From NCBI GenBank assembly GCA_012932295.1, contig JAAONU010000009.1, positions 541,697 to 605,696 of the forward strand: a DNA stretch of 64,000 nucleotides, in the 5' to 3' direction. Made by a program: the position numbers and the translations under genes. Shown one piece after another: positions 1 through 10,911 of the stretch; position 1 is the stretch's first letter, and each line of letters starts with the position of its first letter. The notes beneath the pieces were generated by a model. It did not search any database. It was not told the DNA's origin and saw only the letters and a program-made list of their open reading frames with translations. This stretch comes from Cyclina sinensis. Taxonomy: Eukaryota; Mollusca; Bivalvia; Venerida; Veneridae.

Positions 1-636
1 GCTTACATACATCCTAAACATTCTTTTTCATTTAATGTTAGTTAACCTGTTTTCCCCCGGACGACAGAATATCGTCTATAAAACTTTAGTACTTTATGAT
101 TAACAAAAATGTTTTAAAAAAAATACTTATATGAGAATACGTATATGAATTGTGTGTGATTTGTCTATATATTCTCTATATAGACTGAATTTGAATTATC
201 ACTTCTTACAGTTTCAAGAAAATCTTATGATATTACGTATGTTGTTTAAAGTATCACTTTCAATTCTACTTTTGTTTCTACTTTCGATTACTGATTTAAA
301 ATACAAGTCATTCTCTACATATATTTTGTGAGAGAAGTCCATCTATTTTATATAGACAATGCCGAGTTTAATATTTTTGTTGACCAAGTTAGCGGCGTAG
401 CCCTTGTTAGGCCCGCTAGGCCAGGGCCTATACCTGTATTTCATTAATAAAGGAAATCTGAAACACTAGAATCAATAATACCAAACAGTGACGATGCTTT
501 TACTTTACAGTTAAATGCTTTGCATACATGCAACAACACCTAGCATATGCACAAATTGTGGAACTTGATACTGCTCTTTTGGAGGTTGACCTACGCATCA
601 ATTTCAGCCAAGGCAGGCCCATGCAAGCAAAAAATG
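1..636 (+). other. Remnant of dioxygenase intron 2, copy A
   Basis: This non-coding stretch aligns with intron 2 of the intact copy B gene (35,958 to about 36,570). About 250 bases present in B just before exon 3 (roughly 36,570-36,831), including the polypyrimidine tract and the AG acceptor, are missing in A, where the intron runs directly into the exon 3 relic. No other gene is visible. Confidence 0.75.
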
Positions 637-3600
637 TGCATACATCTTGGAATGACGGAAGCTTTTATTTAAGATAAAGAAACACCTATAGAAAGGCGGA
701 CGGACAAAGCAGAGACCAGTAGTCTGATTAAGGAAATCACGAATCAGATTGAGAAGAACGGGACGGAATTAGTATACTCTCATGAGGTTAAGTTTAAATA
801 ATTATCAATTCATTATTAATATATCTCAAAAAAATCTAAAGGCGTTGATTTTTTAAGGCAGCAATTTAGAAAGAAATTTATTTTCTTAGTAAACCACACT
901 ATGAATGTAGGCCCCGGCTTCAGCGTTCTTTCGTTCGCTAGATTTCGCAAAAGATTTGTAAATCAACGTTCTTGTTCCGAGATTGGCGTTTCTGGTTCTT
1001 AAAGTACGGATCAAAGCTCACTTTAAAGGAAATAAAGAAAACAAGATGGACACGAAAATGGACACGAAACCAAAAGAAAAATCTTATCAAAATGTATGAA
1101 TTCATATCCTTGTTGAAAAATGAAAAATAAGAACAAGGAAGAATAGTCCTTCTCAATAAAGAAGAACAAGGAAGAATAGTCCTTCTTAATAAAGAAGAAC
1201 AAGGAAGAATAGTCCTTCTCAATAAAGATGAACAAGGAAGAATAGTCGTTCTTAATAAAGAAGAACAAGGAAGAATAGTCCTTCTCAATAAAGAAGAACA
1301 AGGAAGAATAGTCCTTCTTAATAAAGAAGAACAAGGAAGAATAATCCTTCTTAATAAAGAAGAACAAGGAAGAATAGTCCTTCTCAATAAAGAAGAACAA
1401 GGAAGAATAGTCATTCTCAATAAATAAGAACAAGGAAGAATAGTCCTTCTCAATAAAGAAGAACAAGGAAGAATAGTCCTTCTCAATAAAGAAGAACAAG
1501 GAAGAATAGTCTTACTCAATAAAGAAGAACAAGGAAGAATAGTCCTTCTCAATAAAGAAGAACAAGGAAGAATAGTCCTTCTCAATAAAGAAGAACAAGG
1601 AAGAATAGTCCTTCTCAATAAAGAAGAACAAGGAAGAATAGTCTTTCTTAATAAAGAAGAACAAGGAAGAATAGTCTTACTCAATAAAGAAGAACAAGGA
1701 AGAATAGTCCTTCTCAATAAAGAAGAACAAGGAAGAATAGTCCTTCTCAATAAAGAAGAACAAGGAAGAATAGTCTTTCTTAATAAAGAAGAACAAGGAA
1801 GAATAGTCTTACTCAATAAAGAAGAACAAGGAAGAATAGTCCTTCTTAATAAAGAAGAACAAGGAAGAATAGTCTTACTCAATAAAGAAGAACAAGGAAG
1901 AATAGTCTTACTCAATAAAGAAGAACAAGGAAGAATAGTCTTACTCAATAAAGAAGAACAAGGAAGAATAGTCCTTCTCAATAAAGAAGAACAAGGAAGA
2001 ATAGTCCTTCTCAATAAAGAAGAACAAGGAAGAATAGTCCTTCTCAATAAAGAAGAACAAGGAAGAATAGTCTTTCTTAATAAAGAAGAACAAGGAAGAA
2101 TAGTCTTACTCAATAAAGAAGAACAAGGAAGAATAGTCCTTCTTAATAAAGAAGAACAAGGAAGAATAGTCTTACTCAATAAAGAAGAACAAGGAAGAAT
2201 AGTCTTACTCAATAAAGAAGAACAAGGAAGAATAGTCTTTCTCAATAAAGAAGAACAAGGAAGAATAGTCCTTCTTAATAAAGAAGAACAAGGAAGAATA
2301 GTCTTACTCAATAAAGAAGAACAAGGAAGAATAGTCCTCAATAAAGAAGAACAAGGAAGAATAGTCTTACTCAATAAAGAAGAACAAGGAAGAATAGTCC
2401 TTCTCAATAAAGATGAACAAGGAAGAATAGTCCTTCTCAATAAAGATGAACAAGGAAGAAAAGTCGTTCTCAATAAAAAAGAACAAGGAAGAATAGTCCT
2501 TCTCAATAAAGAAGAACAAGGAAGAATAGTCCTTCTCAATAAAGATGAACAAGGAAGAATAGTCCTTCTCAATAAAGATGAACAAGGAAGAATAGTCCTT
2601 CTCAATAAAGATGAACAAGGAAGAATAGTCTTTCTCAATAAAGAAGAACAAGGAAGAATAGTCTTACTCAATAAAGAAGAACAAGGAAGAATAGTCTTTC
2701 TCAATAAAGAAGAACAAGGAAGAATAGTCTTACTCAATAAAGAAGAACAAGGAAGAATAGTCCTTCTCAATAAAGAAGAACAAGGAAGAATAGTCTTACT
2801 CAATAAAGAAGAACAAGGAAGAATAGTCTTACTCAATAAAGAAGAACAAGGAAGAAAAGTCTTACTCAATAAAGAAGAACAAGGAAGAATAGTCCTTCTC
2901 AATAAAGAAGAACAAGGAAGAATAGTCCTTCCCAATAAAGAAGAACAAGGAAGAATAGTCCTTCCCAATAAAGATGAACAAGGAAGAATAGTCTTACTCA
3001 ATAAAGAAGAACAAGGAAGAATAGTCTTTCTCAATAAAGAAAAACAAGGAAGAATAGTCTTATTCAATAAAGAAGAACAAGGAAGAATAGTCCTTCTCAA
3101 TAAAGAAGAACAAGTAAGAATAGTCCTTCTCAATAAAGATGAACAAGGAAGAATAGTCCTTCTCAATAAAGATGAACAAGGAAGAATAGTCGTTCTCAAT
3201 AAAGAAGAACAAGGAAGAATAGTCCTCAATAAAGAAGAACAAGGAAGAATAGTCCTTGTCAATAAAGAAGAACAAGGAAGAATAGTCCTTCTCAATAAAG
3301 AAGAACAAGGAAGAATAGTCCTTCTCAATAAAGAAGAACAAGGAAGAATAGTCTTTCTCAATAATGAAGAACAAGGAAGAATAGTCTTACTCAATAAAGA
3401 AGAACAAGGAAGAATAGTCTTACTCAATAAAGAAGAAGCTTAAGAAAAACGATAGAATGTATTTCTGAAATCTAGATATTAAATATTTGCAGTGGGAAGA
3501 AGGGGATTTCATTATTACAGACAACTTGGCTGTCGGCCATTTTGCAAGCGCCGATTCACAAAGACCAAGGTCAGAGGTCGGACTGCGCGTGCTCCACCGA

Positions 3601-3639
3601 ACGACGGTCAGAGGTCAAAGCAAACCGAGGAAAACTTGA
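637..3639 (+). pseudogene. TauD/TfdA-type dioxygenase, decayed 3' half (copy A)
   Basis: Two exons homologous to the intact copy B gene are visible. The exon 3 relic (637-786) matches the stretch starting CIHLGMTEAF but has lost its 3' splice acceptor through a deletion of about 250 bp. It also carries an in-frame TAA at 670-672 where copy B has TGG (Trp). Its donor GTTAAG at 787 is kept. Exon 4 (3493-3639) keeps its TTTGCAG acceptor, the distal histidine of the metal triad in DNLAVGHF, and the RVLHR motif. One A is missing from the run after AAACCGAGG, so the C-terminus ends ...KPRKT at TGA 3637-3639 instead of the B end. Intron 3 has grown to about 2.7 kb through a minisatellite, against 455 bp in B. 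Exons 1-2 would lie left of the window. Missing acceptor plus stop make a normal product unlikely. Confidence 0.85.
1128..3436 (+). repeat. 33-bp minisatellite, about 70 units
   Basis: The unit reads GAAGAACAAGGAAGAATAGT followed by CCTTCTCAATAAA (33 bp), head to tail. Most variation falls in the CCTTCTC part (CTTACTC, CTTTCTT, CGTTCTC) and in GAAGAA to GATGAA. The only length variants seen are units shortened by 3 bp (around 2334 and 3222). Because 33 is a multiple of three, three frames stay open over most of the array: two on the - strand and one on the + strand repeating EEQGRIVLLNK. The array lies in intron 3 of the decayed dioxygenase copy A. The same place in copy B has a single unit. 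Long frames here follow from period and composition; I see no independent sign of a gene. Confidence 0.95.
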
Positions 3640-4013
3640 TTGGGTAAAAATGAAAACTGTATACCAAGTCTACAAACAACACATGATCACCCACTCGGAA
3701 TATGTCATACTCACAAGTGGATCTTACAGAATATTTGTTACAATATACATGTTGTGTTTAGTTCCTTTTCACTTCCATATTAAGTGAACTATTCTAAAGT
3801 ACAATTTATAATTGACACACATATTGGCGAGTTGAGATACTCATCAACAAATAAGTTCAGTATATCCTGTGCGTCAAATACCTCCGTCTGAGAACATAAT
3901 TCAATAGAATTGACGTCATAAAATGTAAAGTTATTTTTTTCACAATGTTTGCGTTATCACGAAGATTAAAATAGACATGGCAGTGCATTCATTTTATTTT
4001 CCATCAGTTGTGT

Positions 4014-4029
4014 AATAAACTACAATAAA
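4014..4029 (+). terminator. Tandem poly(A) signals after dioxygenase copy A
   Basis: AATAAA occurs at 4014-4019 and 4024-4029, followed by a GT-rich stretch (TTTGTGCGTGTTTTG). The arrangement is identical in copy B about 380 bases after the stop codon. Confidence 0.6.
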
Positions 4030-4879
4030 GTGTATTCGTCTTTGTGCGTGTTTTGCTTTTTTCGCCCTTTTTTATTATTTGTTGGTGCAACTATGTGTCC
4101 TTGAAATTAACTGTAAATGCAATACACTGTGATGATATGACCTTTATTCTTTCTTTCTTTATATTTCTCTGTTTTTTCTTTGGTTGATTCGTTCTACCAA
4201 TATTGAAATATATTAATTTAACAATATATTAATATTGTAACAATACTGTTATATGTTGTATAAGATTTTCATTTCCTTTGTAAATGGTATATTATTGCGT
4301 TTGTGTTTTTTATCTAATAAAGCCTCTTTAATATGAGTGGTAATGTTTTTTTGATTGTCTTGCCCCTCTCCTCCCTTATAAGTCGTCATTTCACAATTTG
4401 CTTTTTGACGATGTCACAACAAATTCTCATAGATATTACAGAATTACATTTAATATGTTTAAATTCCTTATTTACCTTCGTTTCCGAGGTATATATATTT
4501 CTTCTGGAGACGATTGTCTGTGTTAGAAACAGATCTATATTAGGATAACTATTGAAATAAACATGAATGGATTTTATACAAGGCTCACCGTATGTAAAAA
4601 GGTGTTTAACCATACTAAACCAGAGAAGAGTAACATTGTAGCGGAGATAAGTGCTTACATGACAAGAACTTCTTTCATGAGTAATGAGAGTTTTCTATGA
4701 CAAAAATTTGACCATTAAGTGGGAGTGCATTTGCTTGACGAATTATTTATGTTAGGCAATAGACCTTTGGAAAATATCATTTTGTGTTTTGTCTTGTTTA
4801 TTTCATTTCTTTCCATTTATCTTTTTTTTTAATTTACGTTCTTACGAACATAAAAGTCCGCAACAGAAAGATGCAATGC

Positions 4880-4970
4880 ATCTTAGAAGACACAACCCAG
4901 AGCGGGAATCGAACTCTGATCTCTGCGTGACACGCCAACACTCTAAGCACTGAGCCGAAACATCAATTCC
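4880..4970 (-). mobile_element. tRNA-derived SINE-like head
   Basis: Read on the - strand, an A-box-like GGCTCAGTGCTTAGAGTG (rev. of about 4940-4957) is followed by a B-box GAGTTCGATTCCCGC (rev. of about 4902-4916), the spacing of a Pol III promoter. It does not fold into an obviously complete tRNA. It is shared with copy B (about 38,780-38,870), so it predates the duplication. Confidence 0.6.
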
Positions 4971-7079
4971 CTGACACAGTTGTCTGAGGTTGTATTTTTA
5001 CAACCGTAACAACGTTTCTTTCTTTACCTGTATGTTTTATGTTTATTGAATAGTGTATATAGAAGGTAGACTAATTCATTGCGCGCAGCCAGACAAATAT
5101 CAGTTAAAGTACACAATTAATATAAAGGGCTATTTTCATAAAGATAATTCAGTTACTTTTAAGTGTGTTTTGCTCATGTTTGCTCGTGATTGCTGTCTCG
5201 TTTCTTTGTAACCTTCTTAAAGACAACTACATTAGTTGCATGATATGTGCTAAAAAGGGACAACCCTTAACGAAACGATATAAAAGAAAATTCACCAGTA
5301 TTTCAAATGGAAACTGAAAATGTTGGTCATTTTAGTCATGACATGAGTGACCCCGTTTCGCGTTTTGTTCAATGGAAAGTCAGAAATACTTCGAAATTGT
5401 ATAAATAAAAATTAAGGTTGATACTTCCTTAATCAGGATAATAAGAAAACATAGTATTTAGGAGTACCTGATTGGCAGTTAGGAAATGACGTTAATTATT
5501 GTAAATCATATATCAGAATTCCAAAACTAAAATCATTGGTTCTAAATATAGTAACATTCCTAAAATATTTTATTCATCTCACGTAGCAAATAAAAGAGCA
5601 ATTTTTATCAGTCTTTCATTTAACATTTAGTACACTTAAAAAAGTCACCCAGATTTTAATCGGTCTTGAATATTTAAAACTGTTATGGTTGAATTTTGTT
5701 CAATTTCTATCACCGAATTTTGATATATTTCTGTGTTAAGTCATAGTGCATTAAATAGCCTTATAACAAAGGTTCATTGCATGATTTACACGGAAAAGAG
5801 TCAACGCCTAACGTTTGTTCGTCATATCGTTTTAAAACAGCTCATTCACAGAAACTGAATCACTTCAAAATGACTTAAATACTAAAAATGACAAACAAAT
5901 CATCAGTAAAAATCTGTTTCTGGCATAGATTTTTATAATGTGTCTTTGAAGTTTTAAAACAAAACTCTGCCTATTCTAGAGCCTGAAAAATTGTATATAC
6001 GTTAACAATATTGGCTCAGAGCATTACAGTGCCGTTTAACCAAAGTTCAAATACATTTTGGTTATATTTTCTCCAAAGACTTATAAAGGTTCAATCGTTT
6101 AGTTGATAATAGATTTTACTTTTCATTTCTGATTGCAAACATGTTTTTCAGTAGGGACTGTCTTTTTTTTTAACAAAAGTGTGAATGAGCTGTTCACAAA
6201 ACATCTATTGTGGGATTTTCCCACTTAGTCACAGACCATAAAATCAATGGTGAGAAATTCCTTAATGAGCCAGAAGAATACATTACAGAATATCCCATAA
6301 TAAGACATTATTTTTTCCAAACTGCTTAATAACCTGCAAAAGTCGCATTTTGAAATCATCATCATATAACAAAAGGATCATTTCAACATAAAAATCCTTT
6401 TAATATTTTGAATGTATTGAAAAGTCTGTTTTTATGTTAGTCAGCTTGCAGAGATACTTACATTCATATTCCTTATCACGTAGGGTGTTTCTTCTTAGCA
6501 ATTAAATGTTGTTATTTAACAAAATTTTTAGTCCGATTTTATGAAAGGTAACGTTTAATAGAAATCCAATTGCCTAATTGCATGATTTTTTTCTGTTGAA
6601 GGAAATATTTGAGGTATAATGCAAATGAGACTTTGCGAGATTTTATCAACCTGCTGCGAGATTTTAGGAGCTTTGCAAAAGAAGGAAGTCTTTAGTATTC
6701 TAAGCACAACCAATGACATGAACTTAATCATCGCTTGGTGCTGTTGTTATTACTGTTGTTGCTGTGCATATTTTCGTTTCAGCATTTTTATGTGTTTCAT
6801 ACGAAAGACAATGAGCGGTCTTAGTGGAGAAGTGGGGCATTGAACTTATGACTCTATTCCGTAACAACTTGTTTTCTACAATTTTATATTGTAAAAGGAC
6901 GTAAACTATCAATTTTATGCACTTTCTTTGTAGAAATTTCAAAGAAAAAAAGAAAGACAATAAAAAAGAAGCAAAACAAAACAAAAAAATAATAAAAACA
7001 AATATCTGAGTCCACACGGTCAATATTAAGTCACAGATAATGTGCACATGTACATTTTTGCCAAATAGGTCACCTTACG

Positions 7080-7140
7080 TTCTATCTGTGACTCGAACCC
7101 AGAACATGCACAAGTATTCTTACCATTGAACAAGGTTCAC
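7080..7140 (-). mobile_element. tRNA-like element (SINE fragment)
   Basis: On the - strand a B-box GGGTTCGAGTCAC (rev. of about 7087-7099) follows an A-box-like TTCAATGGTAAGAATACTTG. It is short and lacks an acceptor stem, so it is read as a SINE fragment rather than a tRNA gene. Copy B has the same element at 40,983-41,043. Confidence 0.5.
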
Positions 7141-7802
7141 AATATTTTCTGTATCCTGTTTGCCGGTCGTTTAGCATAAAGCATAGAATATTTGCACCTT
7201 TGGACGTCTCACATTCTTTGGAAGTTTGCCTTTTCAAAAATTGCTGAAACATATTACATACAGAGTTAAGTATCAATATAAACAAGCAGATAAGTACACT
7301 AAATATAGAAAGATGTGCTGCTTTATATCAGATATGGCACTTATTACTTGTCATAGGCCAAGAGTGAAAACACAAATATTCAAAAAAACTGTCGGTAATT
7401 ATTTGACAGAATGATTGTTGGCAATTACAATCGCAGAAACGATAAATTAATGAACGTAATTGTTATGCAATTACGCTTGACCTACATGGCTCTAATAGTA
7501 CTTTATGTTATATGTTTAATGTAAATAAAATAAAATATAATAAAATGTCGATATGTTTAAGTAAATTCGGACTTTTATCCAGAACGACATTTTTGTGATA
7601 GCTGAAGCTTTATCACCTTCGAAGTGAGTAGTTTCTTTTTTCTATTTTTAACATGGTTGATTGATTTCTATCAATTGTCACTTAATGCGCTTTTGATAAA
7701 AATATTGTAGTCTACTAATGATTTAATGCAAACTTGAATATTTAATTTTAGAACTTTGTAACACAAATCCTCAGTAACTCAAAGGTTATCAGGAAAAAAA
7801 AA

Positions 7803-7890
7803 CATCCGGGTCTCACGAGATTCGAACCCCTGTCTGTCAACGACAGGAACAACTTGAATAAACAACTTTGGCCACTGTGCCAAATAAATG
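7803..7890 (-). mobile_element. tRNA-like element (SINE head)
   Basis: On the - strand TTGGCACAGTGGCCAAAG (A-box-like) is followed by GGGGTTCGAATCTC (B-box) with a long middle arm. A working tRNA would need paired arms that I cannot complete. Copy B has it at about 41,708-41,795. Confidence 0.5.
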
Positions 7891-8054
7891 TATTTAAAGG
7901 TCTTTTCAAAGGTTGAATTTTTTCTAATGAATACTTCAAGGAAATATGCTGAAGTATATTATTTTGGTTCTATTTTAAATTCCTAGGATTTTCTTTTTTA
8001 ATTCTTACAGAAAATAAAATCTGCATCAAGTTCTGAAGACACTTGGAGTGAAAG

Positions 8055-9460
8055 ATGGACAATCACGTTTTCTTGCTTTTAAGTAGTTTCTTGCTGTTCA
8101 AAACTGTTTCGATGTCAAGAGCGTGCTCTTGTAGACCAAATCTCAAAGAGGAAGCCTGCACTTCAGACTATGGTTAGTGCCTTTTTGATAGTTTTGATTT
8201 TCAGAAAAAAATTGTAAGAAAGAAAAAAAAAAAAGAAAAAAACAGAAAGAAACATACAAGAGTGAAAAGGGAAAGAAGAAAAGAGACAAACGACACAAAA
8301 TAACAAAACAAAAAGGTGCAACTTACGATTTAACTAAAATTTTCGGGACACAATAGTATTTGATATAAGTAACATTTCGGTCCAGTTCAAGATGGTGTTT
8401 AGCAGGAATTGATATCAATTGAACAAAAACTCGAAGATTTATTTATAATTTTATTTATATTCGTGGTAATTCTGATTGCAAAGCTCATCGAGCCCAAAAA
8501 CCCAAGAAATGGCATCATAAAGACACGTTGGCACAAAAACTGTGCAAATATAAGATTTACTTTCAAAATTACCGTACACCATATATTGTAGAACGTTAGA
8601 CCTTAAAAAATCGTTGAATTTAATCGGTTAAATTTACCCTACATCTACGAAATTATCTTAACTTTAAACAATATAAGGATTTTTTCTTCAGTGATAATTG
8701 CCAAGGTACTCGAAGAACGTCAGATAGTCTCAGACGATGGCTGGGTGTTTCATTACAGTTTGAATGTTACCAAAGTTTTAAAGGTAAAGGATTCAGAACT
8801 TGTGATTTATTCAAATGTGTTTGTAAACATTTAACATATGCATTTTGATTTAATCAATAATGTTTGCGAAAAAATTGTCATTGACAAGTTCTATAAATTT
8901 CTTAAATTCAGTTTGTTCATACATTACCAAACTAAGTCAGATTTGGATAGCAAACAGCAAACTCCTTATTATCAATACTGCCATTTCAGCAACTTTCAGT
9001 TTCTTAACTTGACACAACCATTGTGTACAATTTGTCATTTCGAAACATACTACCAGGCACCAATCTAAGCTTTTTAAATTCTGTTGCTCATTTATACTTC
9101 AACACATTTTCACAGACAAGTGCTTCCTATGAAGGTGCTGTGAAGGTGATGCAGATTAAACTGCGGGGAAATGAATGTGGAGGCCAACTCAAGCCAGGAC
9201 ATGCATATATATTTGCAGGTAGGTTCAATTAGTTGACGATCATTTATTTCACGTATGAATAAGGTGGCAATTTTAAGAAAACATTGAACGGAGAGTGCAG
9301 TGAAGTACTGTTGGTTCTCTTTCTTATAGTTGTATATGTAATTGCAACTGAATTATCTTGGAATGAATGGATGCGATGTCCGAGATATACGACATCCCAA
9401 ACATTTTATTATAGTCATATCGATCGACTTCAAGAAAAGGCTTGTTTCTTACCTGTTTCC
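8055..9460 (+). CDS. TIMP-like metalloproteinase inhibitor (N-TIMP/NTR domain), intact copy
   Basis: Four coding exons join in frame: 8055-8172, 8692-8783, 9116-9218 and 9330-9460, all with GT-AG borders (phases 1, 0, 1). The first 148 residues start with a hydrophobic signal peptide (1-23) ending SRA, so the mature protein begins Cys-Ser-Cys. In TIMPs this first Cys chelates the metalloproteinase zinc. The six cysteines of an N-TIMP domain are at residues 24, 26, 35, 91, 121 and 143 (mature 1, 3, 12, 68, 98, 120), close to vertebrate TIMP-1 spacing (1, 3, 13, 70, 99, 124). Expected role: secreted inhibitor of matrix metalloproteinases. A 3' acceptor at 8010 (TTCTTACAG) implies an upstream untranslated exon that I could not place. 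Exon 4 ends at a good donor (TCC/GTGAGT), so a C-terminal exon may follow. Without splicing the frame stops at 9485-9487. The C-terminal TIMP domain was not found. Confidence 0.85.
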
Positions 9461-9487
9461 GTGAGTATTTTTCATTTTTTTGTTTAA

Positions 9488-10870
9488 CGCACATTTCTCT
9501 CATGATGTATACATTATAAGTTTGAACTATTTTGATATGTCGGATCGGATAAAGTTGAACTTAGCATAAACAAAATGTTTTAAAATGTAGAAGGTTAACG
9601 TTAGAATAGAAAGAATATGTTGACAATAATCAAGTTCTCAGTGGGATTCGAAGTTACACAAAGTTTATTTAGAATAGAAGAAATATTCATATGGCATATG
9701 GCATCAGTTAAAAATCTGAGTCGTTTTATTTAGAATAAGACCCTTTAACAAAAACATTTAAAGGATACTTCCATTATTTTCCTGCTTTTAAGAACTAGAC
9801 AAATTATATGAGGCACTTTGTCTTTAACACCACAAACTTGTACAGATATTTCTTACCGGACGTGCAAGCTGTTAACGGTCTGCACCGCTATTTAAGGCTT
9901 AAACCTCTTGCCGTCAACCCAGACACGAGACGTTATTTACCCTCCTGCCACAGAGCTCCTTTATCTGATTTGTAAAGGTACAGTCAAACCTGCATAAAAA
10001 CAACATTTTGGAATATCAAAAAACTGGCCATTGTACATCGTAGTCTTTGTGCAATGTTGACTTTTTTCCATCTAACTGTTGTACTATCTACAAGTATCTA
10101 TTGCACATTTAGAATGGGTTTTTATTTCCAGATGGTCTTTCACTCATGTGGTGTTTTACTCATATCTGTCTGTATTCGACTTGCTTAAATTTCTACTTTA
10201 AATTCTAACAAATCACGTGCACGCTTGTAAACTTGTCAAAATTAACATAAGATGACAATATGAATGGCACGTCGCCTGTGCATCATGAGTGCACTTTCCG
10301 TAATGTTTGTTGCATGCTCTAATTACTCATGTTAATACAAAAATGTGTTTTAATGATTTATGGTCATGACTTACAATAGCTTGAACGGAACACACTGACA
10401 ACTTGTAACAAAAAGACGACATAAACGATAAAATGTACATAACAAACTGTTCACCTTCAATTTATGACACAAAACTTTAACTCATGCGTATTTTGTGTGA
10501 CTTTTCGGACAGCAATGCTTCCTTTCTTTTTTTCTTTTTTTTTAAATTTCAATTCAAATAAGAATGTATTCTTCCGCCTAATTGAAACCAGGGGCGTATT
10601 GAATTGATTTTAATGTTTTCGTCCGGGACATGAAACACATTTGTTTGCAATATGTTTATCGTTGCAGTGTGCAACTGAAATGCAAATATTGTCTCTTTAA
10701 CGTTTATTTAATGAACTTAATTTAAAAAATGTTTATAGATTAAAAGATGGAATTTATCACTTTCTCCTAATTGCGCAATACACTTAAATTTCTCGAAATA
10801 TTTTTGACAATTAGCATGATGTATTTTTTCCACACGAAAGAAAAGAAAAGAAAACCAAAACATCCTGTGT
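9488..10870. other. Region downstream of TIMP, no supported gene
   Basis: Nearly identical to copy B. It holds a short open frame around 9840-9980 after a possible acceptor (TTGTACAG), but in the phase needed to continue TIMP that frame stops within about 10 codons. No poly(A) signal for TIMP could be fixed here. Otherwise AT-rich non-coding sequence. Confidence 0.5.
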
Positions 10871-10877
10871 GGTTGTG

Positions 10878-10911
10878 TATATAAGAAAGAGAACAAGGAA
10901 CGTTATCGTCA
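10878..10911 (+). promoter_or_regulatory. TATA box and initiator of the cysteine-rich gene, copy A
   Basis: TATATAAG at 10878-10885 is followed by an initiator-like TCATCTC whose A lies at 10911, 33 bases from the first T of the TATA box. A splice donor GGTAAGT begins 24 bases after that A. The arrangement is conserved in copy B (44,782-44,815). Confidence 0.6.

Larger units (their letters stand above)
4971..7990. other. Intergenic region, no supported gene
   Basis: AT-rich sequence holding two tRNA-like elements (listed separately). From about 5215 it is almost identical to copy B. Short frames, such as a 74-codon one at 6619-6843, are identical in both copies, but so is the surrounding non-coding DNA, so this is no evidence of coding. 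An A-rich purine run lies at 6940-7000. Confidence 0.6.

Noticed and set aside
938..3427. 829-codon open frame on the - strand (TILPCSSLL repeats)
   Set aside because: It coincides with the 33-bp minisatellite; the period is a multiple of three and the unit has no stop in this frame. No homologous frame exists in copy B, which has one unit.
3542..3787. 81-codon frame overlapping dioxygenase exon 4
   Set aside because: Out of frame with the recognisable TauD C-terminus and starts inside it.
6619..6843. 74-codon frame with a Cys/Tyr run, identical in both copies
   Set aside because: Flanking non-coding DNA is equally identical (conversion tract), so conservation says nothing; the composition comes from TGTTGTT-like simple sequence.
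7803..7890. Possible functional tRNA genes at the A/B-box pairs
   Set aside because: None shows a complete acceptor stem and anticodon arm by eye; they look like SINE heads. tRNAscan-SE would settle this.
9838..9981. Possible fifth TIMP exon after TTGTACAG
   Set aside because: In the phase required by exon 4 it reaches a stop within about 10 codons and supplies only one cysteine; the longer open frame there is in another phase.
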